This document shows positions 1-5,003 of a DNA stretch of 6,056 nucleotides, in pieces. The notes under the pieces were generated by a model. It searched no databases. It had not been told where the DNA came from and saw nothing but the letters and a program-made list of their open reading frames with translations. A program made the position numbers and the translations under genes. The DNA is from JAJYZP01 sp049964535. Its GTDB lineage: Bacteria > Actinomycetota > Acidimicrobiia > Acidimicrobiales > Acidimicrobiaceae. The DNA lies in contig JBMFXG010000156.1 in NCBI GenBank assembly GCA_049964535.1, positions 1 to 6,056 of the forward strand. The letters are read 5' to 3'. The stretch's first letter is position 1. Every line of letters starts with the position of its first letter.

Positions 1-1
1 C

Positions 2-961
2 GGTGTTGCGATAGCCGACGAGGAGACCTCTCACTCCGCCGAGCTCGTCATTCGAGATGCAGATGCCGCAATGTATGCCGCAAAGGCTCGCGGACGTGAC
101 GCTATCGTCACCTTCGATGCGGAGATGCGGTCGAGTGCTGCGAGACGCCTTGAGCTTCAGAACGATCTTCGACACGCACTCGAACGGAACGAGCTCTCCT
201 TGGTCTTTCAGCCCATTGTCTCCACTTTGACCGGTGCGGTTCAAGGTGTCGAGGCGCTCTTGCGTTGGAACCATCCTCAGTTCGGTCCGATCTCTCCGGC
301 ATTATTCGTTCCCTTGGCGGAGGAGTCAGGTCACATAGCAACGATCGGCACGTGGGTACTCGACCATGCACTTGCAGAGTTTGCATCTTGGAAGCGTCTC
401 GGTGGCCTTCCGGTCGGATTTTTCATGGCGATCAACCTCTCTGCGCTCCAACTCCTCGACGAGACGCTGCCGTTTCGGGTGAGTCAGCTTCTCGATACTC
501 ATGGCATTTTGGGATCGGAGGTCTGTCTGGAGCTCACTGAGTCGGTCGTAATGGATAACATCGCTCGAGCATCGGCGATTCTTGGACAGTTGCGTGAGCG
601 TGATATTCACATAGCGATCGACGACTTTGGCTCGGGATACTCTTCGCTTGCGTACCTCGGTCGACTTCCAGTGAATAAGCTCAAGATCGATAAAGGCTTT
701 ATCGATCAGCTCGAGCACGACGATACTCCAGATGAGACACTCGTAGCGGCCATCGTCGCCATGGCAGAGTCGCTCGGCATGTCGACCGTAGCCGAGGGCG
801 TGGAGACACCGACACAGGCTCGTCGTGTTCGAGAGCTTGGTTGTGATAGTATTCAGGGCTATCTCTTCTCGCGACCGGTACGAGGCAAGGTTCTCCTCGA
901 GGTGATCGTGCGGCTGCAAGGCTCTCAAATCGAGATCTACGCAGACTCTGCCAAGCTCTAA
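2..961 (+). CDS. GGDEF-EAL cyclic-di-GMP signalling protein, 5'-truncated by window edge (complete EAL domain)
   Basis: The reading frame is open from base 2. The first visible residues (GVAIADEE, then LVIRDADAAMYAAKARGRD) are the typical end of a GGDEF domain, so the ATG at 71 is internal and the true start lies upstream. Of about 319 visible residues, a complete EAL domain covers roughly 55-297. The residues expected for an active phosphodiesterase are all present: EALLRW (E84), the N of AINLS (145), ELTES (177-181), DDFGSGYSSL (D207, D208), K228 in KLKID, AEGVE (264-268) and QGYLFSRP (from 285). The predicted reaction is hydrolysis of cyclic-di-GMP to pGpG. Whether the GGDEF half is active cannot be judged, since its signature motif and any sensor domain are outside the window. 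The stop (TAA, 959-961) overlaps the stop of the convergent GNAT gene. No membrane segment is visible in this part. Confidence 0.95.
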   Translation, partial: GVAIADEETSHSAELVIRDADAAMYAAKARGRDAIVTFDAEMRSSAARRLELQNDLRHALERNELSLVFQPIVSTLTGAVQGVEALLRWNHPQFGPISPALFVPLAEESGHIATIGTWVLDHALAEFASWKRLGGLPVGFFMAINLSALQLLDETLPFRVSQLLDTHGILGSEVCLELTESVVMDNIARASAILGQLRERDIHIAIDDFGSGYSSLAYLGRLPVNKLKIDKGFIDQLEHDDTPDETLVAAIVAMAESLGMSTVAEGVETPTQARRVRELGCDSIQGYLFSRPVRGKVLLEVIVRLQGSQIEIYADSAKL

Positions 962-1827
962 CTCCTCAGTGTGATAGAGGGTTCCCTCTCGCGTCGGTTG
1001 AGTGCGTCGAGATCGATGACAGGAGGTTTTTCTGCTCGTAGAGTCTCGGTTGCTTTCTTCGCCATTGCTGCAGCATGCTCGAGGTCTAGGGGCCGCATCG
1101 TTGCTTCGAGGCCCCGGCCATAAAACATGAGATCAAACATCGATGGATCGGTCTTCTTGAGCTTGGCGCCCCATCCCAAGACGTCAGAGTAGACCGGCCA
1201 GGTAGCGCTAGAGCCGAGATGTGCCTTGGGGCCAAGCCCATCGAAGACTGAGAAGGGGCCACGAAAGACTCGTCGACTCATGTGGAGGATGGGCTCATCT
1301 AAGAGCGCAACGCCATAGTGAATCCCGCACGCATCGCCGGTGCGTACGAGCGCTTGGTAGAGCGATAGCGAGACCAGACCAAAGACCGCCGCTCGGCCAC
1401 GATACTGCGGCGCGACCGCTAGCGTCGCAACGTCCCAGCAGTGCTCGATCGGGAAGCGCACGCCGTTAAAGGTGAGGTCGCTTGGACTTACCTGCCAGAT
1501 CCTCGACAGATCGTTCAAGGTCTGTGAGCCTTCTCCCTCTCTCCCTGGAATGATGACCCGGATCGAGCCTGCGTGACGTCGTCGACGGTGGTCGATCACG
1601 CAGAAGAAGAAAGAGCGACTCTCGTAGGGACTGTAAGCCGCTTCCATGGCTTGGTCGGTGAGGTTGAAGACATCGGTGAAGACCTCGTACTCGACCGCTC
1701 GAGCGAGATCGGCGGCCGGATGCTCGGTGGAGAAGGCGTAGATACCCATCGGCTCGACAGCATTGAGTGGTACGACCTGCTCGATGAGCTCTGCTATCTG
1801 ATCGGAGTTGCTGGGATCAATAAGCAT
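958..1827 (-). CDS. GNAT-fold protein, LuxI/FeeM-like (putative N-acyl transferase/synthase)
   Basis: A 289-residue protein. The central segment WDVATLAVAPQYRGRAAVFG (131-150) is a good GNAT motif A: a beta strand, then Q-Y-R-G-R-A (141-146), the acyl-CoA/acyl-carrier phosphate-binding turn, then a helix. Before it, the order EYEVF, AYSPYESRSFFFCVID (65-79) and AGSIRVI (86-92) recalls LuxI-type autoinducer synthases and FeeM-type N-acyl amino acid synthases, where the sequence D/Y...S.YFVV.D..G..R precedes the GNAT core. From about residue 180 on, including WPVYSDVLGWGAKLKK, I recognise nothing. The 3' tail is charged. The start is well fixed: there is an in-frame TAG at 1839-1837 and the ATG at 1827 is the first start after it, with a weak AGG eight bases upstream. 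GNAT fold is a fairly safe call; the acyl-synthase function is inference from layout, and the product is unknown. The gene stands alone, convergent with the EAL gene and downstream of a non-coding region. Confidence 0.8.
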   Translation of the reverse strand: MLIDPSNSDQIAELIEQVVPLNAVEPMGIYAFSTEHPAADLARAVEYEVFTDVFNLTDQAMEAAYSPYESRSFFFCVIDHRRRRHAGSIRVIIPGREGEGSQTLNDLSRIWQVSPSDLTFNGVRFPIEHCWDVATLAVAPQYRGRAAVFGLVSLSLYQALVRTGDACGIHYGVALLDEPILHMSRRVFRGPFSVFDGLGPKAHLGSSATWPVYSDVLGWGAKLKKTDPSMFDLMFYGRGLEATMRPLDLEHAAAMAKKATETLRAEKPPVIDLDALNRREREPSITLRS

Positions 1828-2262
1828 GAGAACGACCTAGGAATCGTTGGACCGCTCTCTCGTGACAGCGGTGATCGCTATAACCGGTAGTTGGATGACT
1901 GAACTGCATGTCGTGGTTTGAGGGATCTGACCGCTCATGTGGCCTCGTGAGGGTTGACGTTACAGCGATCAGCCGTCGCGCAGCGCAGGTCTCCGGTCTC
2001 TGTCGGTGAAGTCTCTGGGCTGTTGAATCCTGCACGGTTCAATCCTCTCCACACGTTCGGTCTGGAAGACGCCGAAGCTCATCGAGACCTTGGCGGGGTC
2101 CACCCTTGTAGCCAATCTAGCGAGACCGGAGATGGACACGGCGGGGGTCGAGTGGGCAAAGAACTGCTCCTGTTGGATCGTCGGCCCGATCCTCGCTCCA
2201 GAATGAGGAGTGTACTGGGCGTCTGTCGTCCATAGAGTTGAGCAGTTTTGCTCATGGGTGCG
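1828..2262. other. Intergenic region without a convincing gene
   Basis: About 435 bases between the start of the GNAT gene and the stop of the amidase. Short ORFs exist on both strands (a 93-codon frame on plus from 1954, a 72-codon frame on minus from 2035), but they look like no family I know and have unremarkable starts. The minus frame that continues past the amidase stop stays open for 97 codons to a TGA at 1971-1969. It uses AGG/AGA codons more than the neighbours and has no good start. Other items are a compact hairpin next to the amidase stop, an 11-bp inverted repeat at 1990-2000 and 2122-2132, and a small AGCG-N5-CGCT palindrome at 1867-1879. The palindrome lies about 40 bases before the GNAT start, where an operator could sit. 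A TATAGC on the minus strand near it could be a -10 box, but the -35 is poor, so I do not call a promoter. Confidence 0.6.
2239..2254 (-). terminator. Compact hairpin just after the amidase stop, weak terminator candidate
   Basis: A perfect 6-bp inverted repeat (TGAGCA / TGCTCA) with a 4-base loop begins 8 bases after the amidase stop codon. There is no T-run after it on the minus strand, so it is not a classical intrinsic terminator. It could be a 3' end stabiliser or part of a factor-dependent terminator. The stem is short enough to arise by chance; its position is the main argument. Confidence 0.3.
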
Positions 2263-2925
2263 TTAGGGTCGGTCTCGCCCGCTGGAGAGAAGTGCCGCTA
2301 CGGAGCTTGCGGTTACGAGTTCGGCGTACTTCTGTCCGAGGTCAAAGAGGTTGGAAGCATGCACCTCGGGGTCTCGATCGCTGACGAGGTCGGTAATGAT
2401 GAATGGAGCGAATCCGAGCTGCACAGCATCGAGAGCGGTTGCTCGAACGCACCCTGAGGTGGAGACTCCAGTGATCAAGACGGTGTCGATGGCACGAGCG
2501 CGCAGGAGGTTCGCCAAATCGGTGCCGAAGAACCCAGATGCGAAGTATTTGACGACGACCGGTTCGTCTCTGTGGGGCGCAAGCTCTGGGTGGAGGTCAG
2601 AGAGGGGAGAGGAGCGCAGAAAGGCTGCGAGTGCTGGGACCTTAACCCCGAAGAGTCCAGCTTCATCCAAGGAGTCGTAGAGGACTGACGTGTAGATAAT
2701 GGGGAGTGCTTGCTCTCGTGCGAAGATGAGAAAGCGACTGAGAGGTTCGAGGATTGTGGTGAAGCGTTCGTGGTAGAGAGGTGATCCTGGCGTGAAGTAG
2801 GCCTGTGCTACGTCGATAACGAGGATGGCGGGGGAACGACCGAACGGGAGCGAGGCCCCGAATCCCGCTTTGCGGTAGTCTTGAGCGAGGCTCTCCTCTT
2901 GACCAGGATCTCTCTGCACCTTCAT
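2263..2925 (-). CDS. Isochorismatase-fold amidohydrolase, probable N-carbamoylsarcosine amidase
   Basis: A 220-residue cysteine hydrolase of the isochorismatase superfamily, a full-length member (usual range about 190-260). The catalytic triad is visible: D38 in AILVIDVAQAYF, K126 in VVVKYFASGFFGT, and the nucleophile C159 in GVSTSGCVRATALDA, preceded by the G-V-S-T turn of the family. The phrases TPGSPLY and GFAPFIITDLVSDR are typical of the N-carbamoylsarcosine amidase/maleamate amidase branch. N-carbamoylsarcosine amidase converts N-carbamoylsarcosine to sarcosine, CO2 and ammonia. The assignment leans on the upstream hyuA-hyuB pair, whose N-methylhydantoinase members produce that substrate; other ureido acids or amides remain possible. 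The protein is cytoplasmic, with no signal peptide. The ATG at 2925 is the first start after an in-frame TAA (2952-2950). Its ribosome site is unusual: it lies inside a 17-bp tandem repeat, with GAAGG 10 bases and AAAGGA only 2 bases before the ATG. It lies 214 bases after hyuB on the same strand. Confidence 0.9.
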   Translation of the reverse strand: MKVQRDPGQEESLAQDYRKAGFGASLPFGRSPAILVIDVAQAYFTPGSPLYHERFTTILEPLSRFLIFAREQALPIIYTSVLYDSLDEAGLFGVKVPALAAFLRSSPLSDLHPELAPHRDEPVVVKYFASGFFGTDLANLLRARAIDTVLITGVSTSGCVRATALDAVQLGFAPFIITDLVSDRDPEVHASNLFDLGQKYAELVTASSVAALLSSGRDRP

Positions 2926-2959
2926 TGTCCTTTTACCTTCATTTTCCTTTTACCTTCAT
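2918..2959 (-). repeat. 17-bp tandem repeat duplicating the translation start region
   Basis: On the minus strand two full copies, ATGAAGGTAAAAGGAAA (2959-2943) and ATGAAGGTAAAAGGACA (2942-2926), differ at one base. They are followed by an 8-base partial copy, ATGAAGGT (2925-2918), which is the start of the amidase gene. Because 17 is not a multiple of three, each ATG is in a new frame. The first two read M-K-V-K-G-K-stop and M-K-V-K-G-Q-stop. Each stop TGA overlaps the next ATG (AATGA). The AAGG of each copy can serve as the ribosome site of the next ATG. An extra ATG at 2962-2960 is in frame with the first mini-ORF. Confidence 0.9.
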
Positions 2960-2966
2960 CATCCTT

Positions 2967-3013
2967 GCGCCGTAGCTGCTGGCGTTCGTAGGGGTTGAGA
3001 AATGCTACGGCGC
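2967..3013 (-). promoter_or_regulatory. Leader hairpin upstream of the amidase start repeats
   Basis: A perfect 10-bp inverted repeat, GCGCCGTAGC (2967-2976) and GCTACGGCGC (3004-3013), separated by 27 bases. On the minus-strand transcript the stem ends four bases before the first ATG (2962), with AAGG between. No T-run follows, so it does not look like an intrinsic terminator. It could be a structured leader that affects initiation, or a DNA operator, though the long spacer suits RNA better. It matches no riboswitch class that I can recognise by eye. Confidence 0.5.
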
Positions 3014-3060
3014 CGCCTCACCGTGGTTGTGACCTTGCTTTCGGGTACCTGCTCTTGGGT

Positions 3061-3100
3061 TTGCGAACCGAGATGCGGCTGACCACAGCTCGGTTCGCAA
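3061..3100 (-). terminator. 12-bp perfect inverted repeat downstream of hyuB, candidate terminator
   Basis: TTGCGAACCGAG (3061-3072) and CTCGGTTCGCAA (3089-3100) form a perfect 12-bp stem with a 16-base loop, starting 39 bases after the hyuB stop. This is the strongest secondary structure in the window and sits where a terminator for hyuAB would be. No T-tract follows on either strand, so termination would have to be of the U-poor type reported for some actinobacteria, or factor-dependent. As DNA it could also be a regulator-binding site for transcription of the amidase gene. Confidence 0.45.
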
Positions 3101-3139
3101 CGAGATGACGACCGTTGTGGTCCTCACCGTGCCTTGAGT

Positions 3140-5002
3140 TCAGCGGGCCGCACGAGAGAAGGAGGGCGCCACTGGAGCCGGTAGTCCGGTCTCTTGTTCG
3201 CAACGTGCTCGCAGCTCTTCGATCTCGCCGCCTCGATTGAAGATCTCGGTTGCAATGTTCGATCCTTCAGCTTGACGCAGCGCCGTTGTTGCGGCGTGAT
3301 CGACGCTCCCGTCGGGATGGAGGACGACTCCGTATCGCCGTGCTCCATCGATGGTGACTAGCCCGCGCTGTACCTCTTGCGCTACCAGTTCCGGCTCTCG
3401 TTCGAAGGGGTTGCCCCATCCTCCTCCTCCCCAGGTGACGTAGTGCAAGATTTCATCTCGTTCTACGTGAACTCGGTCACACTTCGAGGGGAGGATCTCT
3501 TTCGTACCGTCTCGTCGAATGAGATACTTCGTTGAACGAGCACCTGGTAGTCCACCGTTAACTCCCCAAGGATAAGTGAACCAACGATCGTCGTGAATTG
3601 ATATGTCCCCTGGTTCTAGGAAGCGATACGCGATATCGATTCCGTTCCCACCGCGAAAACGTCCCGGTCCTCCGGAGTCGGGAACCGTTTCGTACAGTTC
3701 GATGCGAAGCGGAAAGTAGGCTTCGAGAAACTCGTTTGGAACGTTCGTGAACGATGGCCAGAGGGAGTGTCCGTCAGGACCATCGCCGAAGGGACGGCCA
3801 GGGATCCCGCCAAATCCGATCTGGTAGAGCTGGAACCATTCGCCTGACTCCTTCGTTCCCGAGTACATGAGATGGGGCGAAGATGAGAATCCCGCTGCAT
3901 TGAGGAACTCGGGTTGTCGCTGTCCGAGAAGGCCGCCGAGGATGTCGAAGATGCGTCCGAGCCCATGTGTGCGGCATGACAGAGCGCTTGGGTAGTTCGG
4001 TCGCAGGAGCGATCCCTGAGGAATCCTGACTTCTACGAGAGGATAGAACCCGTCGTTCCAGAGAATCTGTGGATCGAAGACCATAATCATGTAGATGCCG
4101 AAGAACATTTTGAACATGTTCTCGTTGAGATAGAAGTTGATTGGCCCAAGTGACTGTGGATCGGTCCCATCAAAGTCCAAGATCACTTTGCCGTTCTCTC
4201 TCCACATTGTGCACGAGATGCGATATGGTCCAAAACCCATGCCGTCGTCGTCGATGTAGTCGACAAAGCTGAGCTTCTCTTCGCCGATCGTCGTCTCGAT
4301 GAGCTGCGCCATGGCTCGATAGTTCCGTTGGAGAAGCTCATCGAGGACCGAGACGTAGGTCTCGGTTGAGAATCGCTCGCAGAGCTCAATGACTCGTCGC
4401 CCCGCCGTCCGGCACGCAGCAACGATGGCGTTGAGGTCCGATCGATTCCACTGCTTCATGCGTACTTGATTGAGTATTAGCTCGAGCGCCTCCGTCGCGA
4501 GCTCTCCTCGCCGGTAGAGCTTGAGCGGCGGAATGATGACGCCCTCTTCGAAGACGGTCGTCGCGTCGGTCGGTAACGAACCTGGCACTTTGCCTCCGAC
4601 GTCGGTCATGTGTCCAAACATTGCCGACCAGCCTACGATGCGACCCTCGTGGAAGATTGGCATAAGAACTAGCCAATCGTTCGCATGGCTGATAGCGCCA
4701 TCGCAGCTGTATGGGTCTGAGGTGAGGAAGATATCACCATCCTCGACCGTTCCGGAGTAGTTCTCTAAGAAACCACCGATAAACGATCCGAACTGTCCGA
4801 CGACCATCTTGCCGTCGGGGTCAGCGATAAGTGGAAACTCGTCGTGCTGTTCTCGGATGCCAGGCGACATAGCGGTGCGGAACAGCACAGCATCCATCTC
4901 GTAGCGAGCGTTACGCAGAGCGTTCTCAATGATGTCGACCGTGATGACGTCGACGTCGCATCGGGCGATTGGGGTGGTGTTGGTCTGAATCAGGGTAGCC
5001 AC
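3140..5002 (-). CDS. hyuB: Hydantoinase B / N-methylhydantoinase beta-type subunit (HyuB family)
   Basis: With the GTG start at 5002 the product is 620 residues. Family landmarks in order: HDEFPLIADPDGKMVVGQFG (about 53-72), GDIFLTSDPYSCDGAISHAN (about 89-108), FGHMTDVGGKVPGS (129-142), FEEGVIIPPLKLYRRG (151-166), ALSCRTHGLGRI (340-351), SGGPGRFRGGNG (443-454), WGGGGWGNPFERE (524-536) and RYGVVL (556-561). After that there is an extension of about 60 residues rich in charged residues. HyuA and HyuB together form ATP-dependent cyclic amide hydrolases (N-methylhydantoin, 5-oxoproline, caprolactam) or acetone/acetophenone carboxylases; the family motifs alone do not fix the substrate. I prefer the GTG to the ATG at 5074: the GTG lies one base after the hyuA stop with GGAG seven bases before it, while the ATG would overlap hyuA by 71 bases with a low-complexity Ser/Thr N-terminus. 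Tight coupling with hyuA points to a stoichiometric complex. Confidence 0.93.
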   Translation of the reverse strand: MATLIQTNTTPIARCDVDVITVDIIENALRNARYEMDAVLFRTAMSPGIREQHDEFPLIADPDGKMVVGQFGSFIGGFLENYSGTVEDGDIFLTSDPYSCDGAISHANDWLVLMPIFHEGRIVGWSAMFGHMTDVGGKVPGSLPTDATTVFEEGVIIPPLKLYRRGELATEALELILNQVRMKQWNRSDLNAIVAACRTAGRRVIELCERFSTETYVSVLDELLQRNYRAMAQLIETTIGEEKLSFVDYIDDDGMGFGPYRISCTMWRENGKVILDFDGTDPQSLGPINFYLNENMFKMFFGIYMIMVFDPQILWNDGFYPLVEVRIPQGSLLRPNYPSALSCRTHGLGRIFDILGGLLGQRQPEFLNAAGFSSSPHLMYSGTKESGEWFQLYQIGFGGIPGRPFGDGPDGHSLWPSFTNVPNEFLEAYFPLRIELYETVPDSGGPGRFRGGNGIDIAYRFLEPGDISIHDDRWFTYPWGVNGGLPGARSTKYLIRRDGTKEILPSKCDRVHVERDEILHYVTWGGGGWGNPFEREPELVAQEVQRGLVTIDGARRYGVVLHPDGSVDHAATTALRQAEGSNIATEIFNRGGEIEELRARCEQETGLPAPVAPSFSRAAR

Positions 5003-5003
5003 G

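Noticed and set aside
71..73. ATG as the start of the EAL protein
   Set aside because: It falls inside the conserved DADAAMYAAKARGR end of a GGDEF domain, and the frame is open upstream to the window edge.
326..928. Long minus-strand ORF (200 codons) opposite the EAL domain
   Set aside because: It is antisense to a strongly conserved EAL domain and its translation resembles no protein.
976..989. AGAGG-GTTC-CCTCT hairpin as terminator of the EAL gene
   Set aside because: The stem is only five pairs, there is no T-tract, and the bases are coding for the GNAT protein; mentioned only with the overlap finding.
1867..1890. Minus-strand TATAGC as a -10 promoter element for the GNAT gene
   Set aside because: No acceptable -35 at 16-18 bases; one hexamer is not enough to call a promoter.
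2023..2050. GGTTCAATCC resembling a tRNA T-arm
   Set aside because: The flanking bases cannot form the five-pair stem, and no acceptor or anticodon arm is found around it.
1954..2235. Plus-strand 93-codon ORF
   Set aside because: No recognisable domain, no clear ribosome site, and a composition like an antisense shadow or random open frame.
4112..4121. Palindrome GAACATGTTC, seen again at 5796-5805, as a possible SOS/LexA-type box
   Set aside because: The spacing is wrong (GAAC-N2-GTTC instead of N4), and both copies encode N-E-N-M-F in conserved parts of HyuB and HyuA, so coding explains them.
4183..4676. Several 70-100 codon ORFs in other frames of hyuB
   Set aside because: Arg/Ser-rich shadows of a conserved coding frame with no independent support.
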